DNA of 54,864 nt from Bacteroidales bacterium (GTDB lineage Bacteria; Bacteroidota; Bacteroidia; Bacteroidales; UBA932), in NCBI GenBank assembly GCA_017848635.1, contig JAFIHK010000011.1, positions 1 to 54,864 of the forward strand. Reading direction: 5' to 3'. Below, in pieces: positions 1 through 11,332 of this stretch. Position 1 is the stretch's first letter; every line of letters starts with the position of its first letter. Position numbers and translations under genes: made by a program. A model generated the notes under the pieces. That model was not told the origin of the DNA. It did not search any database and saw nothing but the letters and a program-made list of their open reading frames with translations.

Positions 1-2
1 AC

Positions 3-110
3 CTTGTAGACGCTGCTCCTAAAGCTATCAAGGAAAAAGTTTCCAAAGCAGAAGCTGAACAAGTAAAAGCTCAATTGGAAGAAGCCGGCGGAGAAGTTGA
101 AATTAAATAA
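3..110 (+). CDS. rplL: 50S ribosomal protein L7/L12, C-terminal end (partial)
   Basis: The window opens inside this gene; only the last 35 codons and the TAA stop are present. The visible residues, [20 protein letters not shown] followed by [15 protein letters not shown], are the conserved end of the L7/L12 C-terminal domain, which forms the ribosomal stalk and contacts translation factors. Its position before rpoB and rpoC is the usual bacterial rplJL-rpoBC order. The start lies outside the window. Confidence 0.95.
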   Translation, partial: LVDAAPKAIKEKVSKAEAEQVKAQLEEAGGEVEIK

Positions 111-139
111 CTATATTGCCCTTTAAGGGGAAATCATCA

Positions 140-173
140 GGTTTAGAGCCGCAAATTGGCTCTAAACCTTTTT
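140..173 (+). terminator. Hairpin terminator/attenuator between rplL and rpoB
   Basis: A perfect 11-bp stem (GGTTTAGAGCC at 140-150, GGCTCTAAACC at 158-168) with a 7-base loop is followed directly by TTTTT (169-173). This is a canonical intrinsic terminator 30 bases after the rplL stop and 39 bases before the rpoB ATG. Because rpoBC must still be transcribed and no good promoter is visible between hairpin and ATG, I read it as a partial attenuator that lowers rpoBC expression relative to the ribosomal genes, as is known at this junction in E. coli. Confidence 0.8.
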
Positions 174-211
174 GTCGTTATTTTAAAATTATTTCAACCA
201 ACCATACAACA

Positions 212-3200
212 ATGTCGCAAAAAACTAATAATCAGCGGATTACATTCGCGACTTCAAAAGCCCTGCTTGATTATCCCGATTTTTTGGAAGTTCAGTTAAA
301 GTCTTTTAAGGACTTTTTCCAACTCGAAACAACGGCTGAAAATCGCAGGAACGAAGGACTTTACAAAGTTTTTCAAGAGATATTCCCAATAGCGGACACA
401 CGCAATAATTTCGTGCTCGAATTTATTGATTACTTCATTGACCCGCCTAGATACTCAATCGAAGAGTGTCTCGAGAGAGGTCTTACATACAGTGTTCCGT
501 TAAAGGCCAAACTAAAACTCTACTGTACCGATCCAGAGCACGAAGATTTCGATACAGTAATCCAGGATGTTTTCCTGGGTACAATCCCATATATGACCCC
601 AAGAGGTACATTCGTTATCAATGGATCTGAACGAATTGTAGTATCTCAGCTTCACCGTTCACCTGGCGTATTCTTCGGACAAAGTCTGCACGCAAACGGT
701 ACAAAACTCTACTCTGCAAGGATAATTCCTTTCAAAGGGTCATGGATTGAATTTGCAACTGACATTAACAATGTCATGTATGCATACATTGACAGAAAGA
801 AGAAGCTTCCTGTAACCACTCTTCTCAGAGCTATCGGTTACGAAAGCGATAAAGATATATTGGATATTTTTGGTCTTGCAAACGAGATAAAAGTTAACAA
901 GGCTAACCTCAAGAAGTGTGTCGGAAACAAACTTGCTGCCCGTGTACTTAAGACCTGGACCGAAGATTTCGTTGATGAAGATACCGGAGAGGTAGTAAAT
1001 ATCGAAAGAAATGTAATTGTACTTGACAGGGAGACTATCCTTGAAGAGGATCATATTGAGATTATCCTGGAATCCGGAGTTGATACAATTCTGGTTCACA
1101 AGGAGGATGCAAATGTGAACGATTACGCGATTATTCACAATACATTACAAAAAGACCAGTGTAACTCTGAGAAAGAGGCGGTTTTCTACACATACAGACA
1201 ACTTAGAAACTCAGAACCACCAGACGAAGCTACAGCAAGAGATGTTATCGACAAGCTCTTTTTCTCAGACAAGAGATATGACCTTGGAGAGGTAGGGCGA
1301 TACAGACTTAACCGTAAGCTAAACCTCTCTACCGATCCTGATATCAGGGTTCTTACTAAGGCAGATATTATAGAGATTATCAAATATCTGATTCAGCTAA
1401 TCAACTCTAAGGCGATTGTTGACGATATCGATCACCTGAGCAACAGACGTATCAGAACTGTCGGCGAACAACTCGCTAACCAGTTCAGTGTTGGTCTGTC
1501 CAGAATGGCCAGAACAATCAGAGAGAGAATGAATGTTAGGGATAATGAGGTGTTTACCCCTATTGACCTTATCAATGCCAAGACCCTCTCATCGGTTATC
1601 AACTCATTCTTTGGAACGAGCCAGTTATCTCAGTTTATGGATCAAACAAATCCTCTTGCTGAGATGACTCACAAACGTCGTCTAAGTGCGTTGGGTCCCG
1701 GAGGTCTTTCAAGAGATCGTGCAGGTTTCGAAGTACGTGACGTACACTATACTCACTACGGCCGACTCTGCCCTATTGAAACACCGGAAGGACCAAATAT
1801 CGGTCTTATCTCTTCACTCTGCGTATACGCAAAAATAAATGACCTTGGATTCATTGAAACCCCATACCGTAAGGTTGAAAACGGAATTGTGGACATGAGT
1901 CCTAAGGGATGTCTGTATATGAGCGCCGAAGAGGAGGAGGAGAAGATGGTAGCTCAGGCTAATGTCACAATTGCCGAGAATGGTGAAATCGTTGATGAAA
2001 GAATCAAGTGTCGTTTTGAAGCGGACTATCCGGTTGTAGGCAAAGAGGAGGTTCACCTTGTGGATGTTGCTCCTAATCAGATTGCCTCAATTGCTGCCTC
2101 CCTCATTCCATTCCTGGAACACGACGATGCTAACCGTGCACTTATGGGTTCAAACATGATGCGCCAGGCTGTTCCACTCATTAAACCTGAAGCTCCTATC
2201 GTAGGAACAGGCCTTGAGGGACCTGTGATTCGCGACTCACGAACCCAGATCAATGCAAGGGGCAAAGGAGAGGTGGTATATGTGGATGCAAACGAAATCC
2301 ATATTAAATACGAGATGACGGAGAATGAACGTTTTGTAAGTTTTGAACCGGAAATCACAGTATACAAATTGCCACTCTACCGCAAAACAAACCAGAATAC
2401 CTCAATAACGCTTAAGCCTATTGTTAGAAAAGGCGATAAAGTTACAACAGGACAGGTCCTTACCGAAGGCTATGCAACTCAGGGAGGAGAACTTGCCTTG
2501 GGTAGAAACCTCAAGGTAGCATTTATGCCTTGGAAGGGTTACAACTTTGAGGATGCTATAGTTCTATCGGAGAGACTCCTCAGAGAGGATGTTTTCACCT
2601 CTATTCACGTAGATGAATACATCATGGAGGTTCGCGACACAAAGAGGGGTATGGAGGAACTCACTTCAGATATTCCAAATGTGAGCGAAGAGGCTACCAA
2701 AGATCTCGATGAGAATGGTATTATAAGAATTGGTGCTAATGTAGAACCAGGCGATATACTAATTGGTAAAATCACTCCTAAAGGGGAGAGCGATCCATCT
2801 CCGGAAGAGAAACTCCTAAGAGCAATCTTCGGGGACAAAGCCGGCGATGTAAAAGATGCCTCACTCAAAGCCTCTCCATCACTCAGAGGAACAATTATTG
2901 ACAAGAAACTCTTCTCAAGAGTTACCAAAGAGAGTACAGGTAAAAAAGGTAAGTCTACACAAAAGAATCAAGTTCAAAGTGCCGAGGAGAATTTTAACAG
3001 GAAAGCTGCAATTCTTCGGGAGAACTTCCTTGAGAGACTTAATGTACTTGTAGAAGGTAAGGAGTCTCAGGGTGTTAGCGATCTCTACGGTGTGGAAATT
3101 ATATCTAAAGGGGTAAAATTCTCACATCTGCTTATCGATAAGATTGATTATGAAAATATCAATCCAACCAAATGGACTGCCGATAAAAATACAAATAACC

Positions 3201-4033
3201 TCATCAAGCAACTCATCAATAACTATCTTATAACTTATAAGGAGTACGATGCGGAACTTAAGAGAATTAAATATAACCTTACAATCGGAGACGAGCTTCC
3301 AACAGGTATTATGCAGCTTGCCAAAGTATATGTTGCGAAGAAGAGAAAAATCCGTGTTGGTGATAAGATGGCTGGACGCCACGGGAACAAGGGTATTGTT
3401 GCCAAGGTGGTAAGGGACGAAGATATGCCGTTCCTGGAGGACGGAACTATTGTAGATATAGTTCTTAATCCGCTTGGTGTGCCTTCCCGTATGAACCTCG
3501 GGCAGATATATGAAACAGTTCTTGGATGGGCAGGTGCTGTATTGGGAGAAAAGTTCAGTACTCCTATCTTTGACGGTGCTACTCTCGAAGACATCACATC
3601 TCTTACCGATAAAGCCGGACTTCCTAAGTATGGCAAAACATATCTGCGCGACGGTGGAACAGGCGAACTATTCGACCAACCTGCCACAGTAGGTATGATT
3701 TATATGCTTAAACTGGGACACATGGTAGACGATAAGATGCACGCCAGATCGATCGGACCGTACTCTTTGATTACTCAACAACCACTTGGTGGTAAAGCTC
3801 AGTTCGGAGGTCAGAGATTCGGTGAGATGGAGGTTTGGGCTCTCGAAGCATTCGGAGCTGCCAATATCCTTCAGGAGATCCTAACTATCAAATCCGATGA
3901 CGTAACAGGTCGTTCAAGAGCTTATGAAGCTATTGTTAAGGGCGATCCTATGCCGTCGGCCGGTATTCCTGAATCACTAAATGTGTTACTCCACGAATTG
4001 CGAGGTCTTGGACTTAGCATTAATCTGGACTAA
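212..4033 (+). CDS. rpoB: DNA-directed RNA polymerase subunit beta
   Basis: The 1273-residue beta subunit forms the RNA polymerase catalytic core with RpoC. The rifampicin pocket is plain: [20 protein letters not shown] followed by RLSALGPGG, with Asp477, His487 and Ser492 at the positions of E. coli Asp516, His526 and Ser531, so a rifampicin-sensitive type is predicted. The [10 protein letters not shown] and late [20 protein letters not shown] motifs are intact. I start at the ATG at 212 (MSQKTNNQR). An in-frame TTG at 116 would add 32 residues, but that stretch runs through the terminator hairpin at 140-173 and its residues look like translated non-coding sequence. rpoC follows after 34 bases. 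Confidence 0.98.
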   Translation: MSQKTNNQRITFATSKALLDYPDFLEVQLKSFKDFFQLETTAENRRNEGLYKVFQEIFPIADTRNNFVLEFIDYFIDPPRYSIEECLERGLTYSVPLKAKLKLYCTDPEHEDFDTVIQDVFLGTIPYMTPRGTFVINGSERIVVSQLHRSPGVFFGQSLHANGTKLYSARIIPFKGSWIEFATDINNVMYAYIDRKKKLPVTTLLRAIGYESDKDILDIFGLANEIKVNKANLKKCVGNKLAARVLKTWTEDFVDEDTGEVVNIERNVIVLDRETILEEDHIEIILESGVDTILVHKEDANVNDYAIIHNTLQKDQCNSEKEAVFYTYRQLRNSEPPDEATARDVIDKLFFSDKRYDLGEVGRYRLNRKLNLSTDPDIRVLTKADIIEIIKYLIQLINSKAIVDDIDHLSNRRIRTVGEQLANQFSVGLSRMARTIRERMNVRDNEVFTPIDLINAKTLSSVINSFFGTSQLSQFMDQTNPLAEMTHKRRLSALGPGGLSRDRAGFEVRDVHYTHYGRLCPIETPEGPNIGLISSLCVYAKINDLGFIETPYRKVENGIVDMSPKGCLYMSAEEEEEKMVAQANVTIAENGEIVDERIKCRFEADYPVVGKEEVHLVDVAPNQIASIAASLIPFLEHDDANRALMGSNMMRQAVPLIKPEAPIVGTGLEGPVIRDSRTQINARGKGEVVYVDANEIHIKYEMTENERFVSFEPEITVYKLPLYRKTNQNTSITLKPIVRKGDKVTTGQVLTEGYATQGGELALGRNLKVAFMPWKGYNFEDAIVLSERLLREDVFTSIHVDEYIMEVRDTKRGMEELTSDIPNVSEEATKDLDENGIIRIGANVEPGDILIGKITPKGESDPSPEEKLLRAIFGDKAGDVKDASLKASPSLRGTIIDKKLFSRVTKESTGKKGKSTQKNQVQSAEENFNRKAAILRENFLERLNVLVEGKESQGVSDLYGVEIISKGVKFSHLLIDKIDYENINPTKWTADKNTNNLIKQLINNYLITYKEYDAELKRIKYNLTIGDELPTGIMQLAKVYVAKKRKIRVGDKMAGRHGNKGIVAKVVRDEDMPFLEDGTIVDIVLNPLGVPSRMNLGQIYETVLGWAGAVLGEKFSTPIFDGATLEDITSLTDKAGLPKYGKTYLRDGGTGELFDQPATVGMIYMLKLGHMVDDKMHARSIGPYSLITQQPLGGKAQFGGQRFGEMEVWALEAFGAANILQEILTIKSDDVTGRSRAYEAIVKGDPMPSAGIPESLNVLLHELRGLGLSINLD

Positions 4034-4067
4034 GGTTTTATTTATAGAAAATTGAAAAGCTAAATAT

Positions 4068-7000
4068 ATGTCTTTCAAGAAAGAAACAAAGGTTAAAAGT
4101 AATTTCAGCCAAATTACAATCGGACTTGCCTCACCAGAAGAGATTCTATCAAACTCTTCCGGAGAGGTTTTAAAGCCCGAAACCGTAAACTACAGAACAT
4201 ATAAACCCGAAAGAGACGGTCTATTCTGCGAAAGAATTTTCGGACCTTACAAGGATTACGAATGTCATTGCGGAAAGTATAAAAGGATTCGTTACAGGGG
4301 CATTATATGCGATCGTTGCGGTGTTGAGGTGACAGAGAAGAAGGTACGTCGCGAGAGAATGGGTCACATTACTCTTACCGTCCCTGTTGCGCATATATGG
4401 TATTTCCGTTCTACTCCTAATAAAATAGGATATCTTCTTGGAGTACCTTCAAAAAAATTAGAGGCTATTATCTATTATGAGAGATACATTGTAATCCAAC
4501 CAGGTATTAAAGAGCAGGATGGCGTTAAAGCGCTTGATCTGCTTTCTGAAGAGGAGTATCTCGACATAATCGACTCTCTACCAAGAGAGAATCAGCTTCT
4601 GGATGATTCCGATCCTAACAAATTCATTGCTGGAATGGGTGCTGAGGCAATCTATTCATTGCTTGAAAAAATCAATCTGGACGACCTCTCTTATGAGTTA
4701 AGGAACAAGACTGAGAAGGAGACATCACAGCAAAGAAAGGCTGAAGCTCTTAAAAGACTCAGCGTTGTAGAGGCATTCCGTGAGTCAAGAGATGCCAACA
4801 AACCGGAGTGGATGATACTAAAGGTTATTCCTGTTATTCCACCGGAACTCAGGCCTCTGGTACCGCTGGATGGTGGCCGTTTCGCCACTTCCGATCTTAA
4901 TGATTTGTACCGTAGGGTTATTATAAGAAACAACCGTCTGAAAAGACTAATTGAGATAAAGGCTCCGGAGGTTATTCTCAGGAATGAAAAGAGGATGCTT
5001 CAGGAGGCGGTTGACTCGCTGTTTGACAACTCAAGAAAGTCAAATGCAGTTAAAACAGAGGCAAACAGAACTCTTAAATCTCTTTCGGACAGTCTTAAAG
5101 GTAAGCAAGGTAGGTTCCGTCAGAACTTGCTTGGTAAGAGGGTTGACTACTCAGCCCGTTCTGTGATCGTTGTTGGTCCTGAACTCAAAATGCATGAGTG
5201 CGGTCTTCCGAAAGATATGGCTGCTGAACTATACAAACCATTCATCATCAGGAAACTGATTGAGAGGGGAATTGTAAAGACTGTAAAATCTGCCAAGAAA
5301 ATTGTTGACAGGAAAGATCCTGTTATATGGGATATCCTTGAAAATGTAATGAAGGGACACCCTGTAATGCTTAACCGTGCCCCTACCCTTCACCGACTAG
5401 GTATCCAGGCTTTCCAGCCTAAACTTATCGAAGGTAAGGCAATTCAACTGCACCCACTCTCTTGTACCGCATTTAACGCCGACTTCGACGGTGACCAGAT
5501 GGCTGTTCACCTTCCACTCGGAAATGCTGCAATACTTGAGGCTCAACTCCTGATGCTCGGCTCACACAATATCTTGAACCCTGCTAACGGAGCTCCTATT
5601 ACCGTTCCTTCTCAGGACATGGTTCTGGGGCTGTACTATATTACCAAGCCTCGTCCCGGTGCTAAAGGAGAGGGCATGAAATATTACGGTCCGGAGGAGG
5701 TAATTATTGCATACAATGAAAAGAGAGCAGAGCTGCATGCCGAAGTTGAGGTAAGACTACCGGTTGATCCGCTCGATCTCAGCAAAGGTTATGAAATGAA
5801 GAAGACTACAATCGGAAGAATTATCTTTAATCAGGTAGTTCCACCGGAAGTAGGATATATAAATGAGATCTTAACCAAAAAATCGCTTCGCGATATTATC
5901 GGAAAGGTGCTTAAAGTTTCGGGAATTGCCCGCACAGCTCAGTTCCTTGACGATATCAAAGAGATTGGTTACAGCATGGCCTTCAGAGGAGGTCTCTCAT
6001 TTAACCTCTCAGATGTTATTGTTCCTGCAGAGAAAGAGGCCCTTATCGAAGATGGATATAAACAAGTTGAGACAATCAAATTCTCATATGATAACGGTTT
6101 GATTACAAACAATGAGAGATATAACCAGATTATCGATATCTGGACAACCACAAACTCAAAACTTACGAATATCGTTGAGAAGAGGATTGCAGAAGACAAG
6201 CAGGGATTCAACCCGGTATATATGATGCTTCACTCAGGTGCCCGTGGATCCAAAGAGCAGATTCGTCAGCTCTCAGGTATGCGTGGTCTGATGGCAAAAC
6301 CTCAGAAGAGTGGCTCTTCGGGTGCTGAGATTATTGAAAATCCTATTCTCTCTAACTTTAAAGAGGGTCTTAGCGTTCTTGAGTACTTTATCTCAACACA
6401 CGGTGCACGTAAAGGTCTTGCCGATACCGCTCTTAAGACAGCAGATGCCGGATATCTTACCCGTCGTCTGGTTGACGTATCTCACGATGTCATAATTAAT
6501 GAAGATGACTGTGGAACTCTAAGAGGACTTGTTGCTACCGCAATCAAGAATAAAGATGAGATCGTCGAGTCACTATATGACAGAATCTTAGGTAGAACTT
6601 CAGTTCACGATATATACAATCCTCTTACAGGCGAAAAGATTATTGGAGCAGGCGAAGAGATTACCGAAGAGGTAGCGTCTCTTATTCAGTCACTTCCAAT
6701 TGAGTCTGTTGAGATTCGTTCGGTACTTACCTGTGAATCCAAGAAGGGTGTTTGTGCACGTTGCTACGGACGTAACCTTGCCAACGGTAAAATGGTAAAC
6801 AAGGGAGAGGTTGTAGGTGTAATTGCAGCTCAATCAATTGGTGAGCCAGGTACACAGCTTACTCTCCGTACATTCCACGTGGGTGGTACTGCATCAAGCA
6901 TTGCATCGGAAAATGAGATCATTGCCCGCTACGAAGGTAAACTTGAGTTTGAAGAGCTCAGAACCCTTACCAAAATAAGCGAAACAGGAGATAATCAAGA

Positions 7001-8330
7001 AATTGTTATCGGACGTACTGCCGAAATGCGTATTGTTGACCCTAATACAGAGATTACTCTCTCTCAATACAATATTCCTTATGGTGCTTCCCTCTTCTTT
7101 AAAGATGGTGATACCGTAAAGAAGGGAGACAAGATTTGTGAGTGGGATGCCTATAATGCGGTTACAATTTCCGAAACTGACGGTAAAGTATACTTCGATA
7201 ACCTTATCGAAGGTATTACATATAGAGAAGAGGCTGCCGACGAATATTCACTCCACAAGGAGAAGGTTATTATCGAATCGAAAGACAAGAGTAAGAACCC
7301 TATTATTAAGATCCTTGAGGATAAGATTGAGCTTAAGCAGTATAACCTTCCTGTAGGTGCCCATATTATGGTTGAAAACGGTCAAAAGATCAAAGCCGGT
7401 GACATTATTCTTAAGATTCCTAGAGCAATCGGAAAATCAGGAGATATCACAGGTGGTCTTCCACGGGTTACAGAGCTGTTTGAGGCCAGAAATCCATCGA
7501 ATCCGGCAGTTGTTGCAGAAATCAATGGGGAAGTATCAATGGGTAAAATTAAGAGAGGAAATCGCGAAATTATAATCAAATCCAAGACAGGTGAGCAGAA
7601 GACATACTCTGTTCCGCTTTCGAAGCAGATCCTTGTACAGGAGAATGATTATGTAAGAGCAGGTATGCCTCTGTCCGACGGTGCAATCTCACCTTCTGAT
7701 ATTCTCGCAATTCAGGGGCCTACTAAGGTTCAGGAGTACATTGTAAATGAGATTCAAGAGGTGTACAGAATGCAGGGTGTGAAGATCAACGACAAACACT
7801 TCGAAATCATCGTAAGACAGATGATGAGAAAGGTAGAGATCGTAGATCCGGGCGATACCAGATTCCTTCCTGAACAGCTTGTTGACAAATGGGATTTCAT
7901 GCATGAAAATGATGAGATATATGACAAGAAAGTAGTAACCAACTCAGGCGACTCAAATGAGCTTAAACCAGGCCAGATTGTCACTGTCCGCCGCTTAAGA
8001 GAGGTTAACTCTCTTCTTAAGAGGAAAGATATGAAGCTTGTTGAAGCAAGAGATGCAAATCCTGCAACTGCAAACCAGGTTCTGCAAGGAATTACTAGAG
8101 CTGCATTAAGAACAAACAGCTTTATGTCAGCAGCTTCATTCCAGGAGACAACCAAGGTCCTCAGCGATGCAGCTATCTATGGAAAGGTAGATACTCTTGA
8201 AGGTCTTAAAGAGAATGTTATCTGCGGCCACCTAATACCTGCAGGAACCGGAACAAAAGATTTTGAAAAGATTATCGTTGCCTCTTTAGATGACTATCTC
8301 AGAGTTAGTAACGCAGCATCTAAACAGTAA
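4068..8330 (+). CDS. rpoC: DNA-directed RNA polymerase subunit beta'
   Basis: The 1420-residue beta' subunit carries the active-site magnesium loop NADFDGDQ at residues 470-477. The N-terminal zinc ribbon uses Cys66, Cys68, Cys81 and Cys84, and the second zinc site uses Cys815, Cys889, Cys896 and Cys899. The trigger-loop region ([19 protein letters not shown]) is complete and followed by the downstream insert usual in Bacteroidota beta'. The gene sits 34 bases after rpoB and is closed by a strong terminator 22 bases after its stop, so it ends this transcription unit. Confidence 0.98.
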   Translation: MSFKKETKVKSNFSQITIGLASPEEILSNSSGEVLKPETVNYRTYKPERDGLFCERIFGPYKDYECHCGKYKRIRYRGIICDRCGVEVTEKKVRRERMGHITLTVPVAHIWYFRSTPNKIGYLLGVPSKKLEAIIYYERYIVIQPGIKEQDGVKALDLLSEEEYLDIIDSLPRENQLLDDSDPNKFIAGMGAEAIYSLLEKINLDDLSYELRNKTEKETSQQRKAEALKRLSVVEAFRESRDANKPEWMILKVIPVIPPELRPLVPLDGGRFATSDLNDLYRRVIIRNNRLKRLIEIKAPEVILRNEKRMLQEAVDSLFDNSRKSNAVKTEANRTLKSLSDSLKGKQGRFRQNLLGKRVDYSARSVIVVGPELKMHECGLPKDMAAELYKPFIIRKLIERGIVKTVKSAKKIVDRKDPVIWDILENVMKGHPVMLNRAPTLHRLGIQAFQPKLIEGKAIQLHPLSCTAFNADFDGDQMAVHLPLGNAAILEAQLLMLGSHNILNPANGAPITVPSQDMVLGLYYITKPRPGAKGEGMKYYGPEEVIIAYNEKRAELHAEVEVRLPVDPLDLSKGYEMKKTTIGRIIFNQVVPPEVGYINEILTKKSLRDIIGKVLKVSGIARTAQFLDDIKEIGYSMAFRGGLSFNLSDVIVPAEKEALIEDGYKQVETIKFSYDNGLITNNERYNQIIDIWTTTNSKLTNIVEKRIAEDKQGFNPVYMMLHSGARGSKEQIRQLSGMRGLMAKPQKSGSSGAEIIENPILSNFKEGLSVLEYFISTHGARKGLADTALKTADAGYLTRRLVDVSHDVIINEDDCGTLRGLVATAIKNKDEIVESLYDRILGRTSVHDIYNPLTGEKIIGAGEEITEEVASLIQSLPIESVEIRSVLTCESKKGVCARCYGRNLANGKMVNKGEVVGVIAAQSIGEPGTQLTLRTFHVGGTASSIASENEIIARYEGKLEFEELRTLTKISETGDNQEIVIGRTAEMRIVDPNTEITLSQYNIPYGASLFFKDGDTVKKGDKICEWDAYNAVTISETDGKVYFDNLIEGITYREEAADEYSLHKEKVIIESKDKSKNPIIKILEDKIELKQYNLPVGAHIMVENGQKIKAGDIILKIPRAIGKSGDITGGLPRVTELFEARNPSNPAVVAEINGEVSMGKIKRGNREIIIKSKTGEQKTYSVPLSKQILVQENDYVRAGMPLSDGAISPSDILAIQGPTKVQEYIVNEIQEVYRMQGVKINDKHFEIIVRQMMRKVEIVDPGDTRFLPEQLVDKWDFMHENDEIYDKKVVTNSGDSNELKPGQIVTVRRLREVNSLLKRKDMKLVEARDANPATANQVLQGITRAALRTNSFMSAASFQETTKVLSDAAIYGKVDTLEGLKENVICGHLIPAGTGTKDFEKIIVASLDDYLRVSNAASKQ

Positions 8331-8351
8331 TCACAATTATTGACTATATAG

Positions 8352-8381
8352 AAAAAGACCGGCAGTTGCCGGTCTTTTTTT
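8352..8381 (+). terminator. Intrinsic terminator after rpoC
   Basis: The 12-base arm AAAAAGACCGGC (8352-8363) pairs with GCCGGTCTTTTT (8368-8379) around a 4-base AGTT loop, and the arm runs into a tract of seven T. It begins 22 bases after the rpoC stop and ends the rpoBC transcript. The A and T tracts make it potentially active in both directions. The 150 bases that follow are A+T-rich and show nothing else I can identify. Confidence 0.93.
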
Positions 8382-8531
8382 ATGTACAGAAGTTAAATAA
8401 TAATAGATGTTAAATTTCTAACAATCATTTAGTATCAGTTTATATATTTACCAAGCTACAATAATTATATAACAGATAAAATATAAATCGGGAATAAATA
8501 ATAGATACTTATAATAGGCTATCAGAGTGTA

Positions 8532-8563
8532 TAAAAAAAGAGGCCGCCCCTAGAGGCGGCCTC
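8532..8563 (-). terminator. Intrinsic terminator for the surface lipoprotein gene
   Basis: Read on the minus strand, GAGGCCGCC (8563-8555) and GGCGGCCTC (8548-8540) form a 9-bp G+C-rich stem with a 6-base loop, followed by CTTTTTTT. It lies about 50 bases downstream of the minus-strand stop at 8615 and faces the rpoC terminator across a convergent gap. Confidence 0.9.
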
Positions 8564-8614
8564 ACCCAATTTATAAATCTGAGAATTTACACTAACCTCA
8601 GTTTATCTATAAAA

Positions 8615-11128
8615 TTACGGTTTTACAACTTTAACAAATACGTTCTTAACCAAAGTTTTACCGAAGTCGTCAGTAATTGTGATAGTTACAGGAACTTCAA
8701 CAGAAGCTTGAGTCAAGATTGGATCGTCATATGAGAATGCTGAACGAACTCTCCAAGTGTATTTTGTAGTAGGATATGGAGGCCAAGGTGCAGATTGCTC
8801 TTCGTTTTCAATAACGATAAGACCAGCATTTGTACCAGAAGCTGCTACAGTAACACCGTCAGGGTTAGATGCAAGTCTTGAATCAGGATTTAAAGAACTG
8901 AATGAGTTAACAGCATCTCCAAGATAATCTTTCACGCTGTAGATAGTGCTGAATGATTTCCATCCGCCATATCCGCTAGTTTGATCACCGTGAGTGATAA
9001 CAATTTGATTGTCAACTCCACCAGTTTGAGTAGCTACAACTGAACCTTGTTGAATTTCACTAAGAAGTAAAACTTGGATAGTTTCAATAAGAACCTCGTT
9101 GTTAGCATTTCCATAAACTCTAACCTTCAGGTCAACATTATTTGTAACATTCACTCTGTTTGAAAGATATTCATAGTCATCACCTGATAATACGTTAGTA
9201 CCAAGTTTGAATACATATGTGTGAGGTGAAACTGCAAGAGTACCAAAGTTTACATAAGCATCTTTAAGATCGTACTCATCGCTAGGATTGTTTCCGTAAA
9301 GAGTTATCTTTTGGCCATCCCACATAGGAGTAGGAACGTGAGCAGCTGTAAATGATCCGATAAGAGCTGTGAGCGATGGATTGCTTACAGTGATAGTTAC
9401 AGGAACTTCGAATGGAGTATAAAGGCTTGAAACCTCTGAGCGGTTATCGCTGAATTTAAGTTTAACAACTGTACCGGTTGTAGGAACAACTGTACTGTTT
9501 GTGAAAGTAAATCCTACGTATGCAACATCTGCAGGAGATGTAGTTGTAGTTGTACCGTCAGCTTTGTAGAAAGTAGCAACAACGCCAGCAGGAAGAGCAG
9601 ATGTTGTAAGATTGATTGCTCTATTTCTCCACAATTCAAGTTTTCTCTCACCATCAAGTGCAGTAAACAGAGATGTAAGAGCTACCTTGTTAGGTTGTGA
9701 ACCACCAATAGTGTAAGAAACACTGTATGAAGGAACAGTTGCAAGTGTAAGAGGAGTATAGAACTTAACGGCTACAGTACCTTCTTGATACTTACCTGTA
9801 AAGTCCATAGTCTTAACTTTGAAAGATGCATTTCTGTAGCTGTTGATATCTTCGCTGGTACCACCTTGAACAACAGCAACACTTGGAGAAGCCGGTCCAT
9901 AAGTAAGGTAATCGTTGATATTAGCATCAGCTGAAACTTTCTCAAGACCTACTTTGTAGAAATCAGTTGCAGGGTTAGTGTAGAACTGAGTAAGAAGGCT
10001 TGTAGTTGAAGGAATCTGCAGATAAATATTTGGAGAAGATTTTGCTGTCAAAGTAACATTTGACGCGCTCTTAACCAACATTGAGTATTGGTAAGGAGAT
10101 GTAATCTGACGAGTACCTTTCATAGCGCGAACTGCAAGCTGAGTAGCTTCAGCTGTAGCAGCACCCATTCCAGGAACTGAAGGAGTTGCAAACTGAGTCA
10201 GGAAAGCCTGGATGTTTGCAGATGTCGGTTGAAGAGTCAAAGTATACAAACCTGAATTTCCAGCAGTGTTGTACTGTACAAAGTCTCCAGTCCATCCTGC
10301 AGAAAGTGTTCCCTGGATAGGAATAGCATTTCCGTCAGAAGTGATGATTTCGAATGTGTAACCACCTACAGTAGCGTTTGCAGGGTTAACAATCACTGGA
10401 AGTTTTGCATTAGCAGGGATAAGGATATCACCAAGTGATACACCTGCCCAGCTTAATTGAGCTGAAGTCTGGCTGTAGTTGAGAACCATACCATAGTTAA
10501 CAAGAACTCTGGTGTCTGCAACAGGAGACGACAGATTTAAGATATCGCTAACAAGAACAACATCTTCTGCGAGTGGAACTTTGTACTCAGTAAGTACGCT
10601 GTTTGTGTAAACCCATACAGAGAGAGTACGGCTAGCATCGTTGTAGTAAATATTAGGAATTGTTACTGAAGTTTTTACACCGTCGATGTACAGATATTTG
10701 TCTGAACCAAGGGTAAGAGTCTGAGCTGTAACTTTAGCAAGAACAGGTTGTCCGCCTACCAGGATTCTTGTTGCTGTACCGCCCTGAGTTTGAATAACTG
10801 TCCAATAACCCTGAGCATCTATACCAATAATAGGTGTAAAACCTGTTGCACCAGCAGGGCCAGTTGCACCTGTTGCACCATTAGTTATGGTAACTGATGT
10901 TCCGTCAGAGAAATTAAGTTTGTAACCATTGGTTACTGTTGTTACTGATGATACAAGCTTGCCTGCGCTAATAGCAGTTTGAAGCGAAGTGATTGATGCC
11001 TGGGCTGCAACTATCTGAGCCTGCAGGTCATCGATTTCATCTTAATAATCCTTCGCACAAGATTGAACAGTGAAAGCTGCCACACTCATAAGTGCGACAA
11101 AACCGAAAAATCTGAATTTACTTTTCAT
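8615..11128 (-). pseudogene. DUF4988-like surface lipoprotein with premature stop after signal peptide
   Basis: Read leftwards from the ATG at 11128, the first 28 codons encode a lipoprotein signal, MKSKFRFFGFVALMSVAAFT then VQSCAKDY, with lipobox Cys24. Codon 29 is TAA (11044-11042). The same frame then stays open for 808 more codons to the stop at 8615. The part after the stop begins with a short coiled coil (DEIDDLQAQIVAAQ), then NFSDGTSVTITNG, a collagen-like GATGATGPAGATG, and GIDAQGYWTV; this order is typical of DUF4988-type N-termini of Bacteroidales surface lipoproteins. The rest is beta-rich with Ig-like strands ending twice in VPVTIT. No ATG, GTG or TTG occurs in frame from the TAA to the Met at 10489, so re-initiation could not restore a signal peptide. 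Frame and composition are otherwise intact, so this is a very recent nonsense mutation, a base-call error, or readthrough. Family assignment is from pattern only. Confidence 0.75.
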
Positions 11129-11202
11129 TGTTTAATTTTTAGTGAATTTGGTTTAACATTACTTTTTGTAGTAGGTTGTGTTTTACCAATGTACACCAGA
11201 AG

Positions 11203-11253
11203 AGACAGGCCTTTTGACGGACAGATGTGAGACATCTTCAAAATAACCTGTCT
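11203..11253 (-). promoter_or_regulatory. Nested hairpin in the leader of the lipoprotein gene
   Basis: Between the predicted promoter (11272-11301) and the ATG at 11128 lies a leader of roughly 140 bases. It holds an outer stem AGACAGG (11203-11209) with CCTGTCT (11247-11253), and inside it a 6-bp stem AGATGT/ACATCT (11223-11228, 11232-11237) with a 3-base loop. No T tract follows on the minus strand, so it is not a good terminator for the upstream peptidase gene. A leader structure affecting stability or translation is inferred. Confidence 0.4.
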
Positions 11254-11271
11254 TTTACATCGTTACAAATA

Positions 11272-11301
11272 CAAATATAAATAATATTCGACTTTTGCAA
11301 C
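11272..11301 (-). promoter_or_regulatory. Promoter of the surface lipoprotein gene
   Basis: On the minus strand TATATTTG (11279-11272) matches the Bacteroidota -7 consensus TAnnTTTG. GTTG (11301-11298), 18 bases upstream, is a fair match to the -33 TTTG. Transcription would start near 11266, giving a long structured leader before the ATG at 11128. Confidence 0.5.
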
Positions 11302-11332
11302 TTTTTCAACTGAAAAATTCACAGAATGTTAA

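Noticed and set aside
116-211. N-terminal extension of rpoB from an in-frame TTG
   Set aside because: It would read through a perfect terminator hairpin, and its residues do not resemble RpoB; the ATG at 212 gives the normal N-terminus.
3235-3687. 150-codon minus-strand open frame inside rpoB
   Set aside because: It is a shadow of a highly conserved gene, with no promoter or recognisable product.
8382-8531. Small gene or RNA in the gap after rpoC
   Set aside because: The sequence is A+T-rich with no sustained frame, promoter pair or stable fold between the two facing terminators.
8615-10489. A stand-alone 624-residue gene starting at the Met at 10489
   Set aside because: It would lack a signal peptide and start mid-domain; the same frame continues upstream to a lipoprotein signal, interrupted only by one TAA.
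11042-11044. Alternative genetic code with TAA read as sense
   Set aside because: TAA ends many intact genes in the window, such as rplL, rpoB and rpoC, so reassignment is not credible.
11203-11253. Terminator for the M64 peptidase gene
   Set aside because: No T tract follows on the minus strand and it lies downstream of the next promoter, so it is better read as a leader structure.
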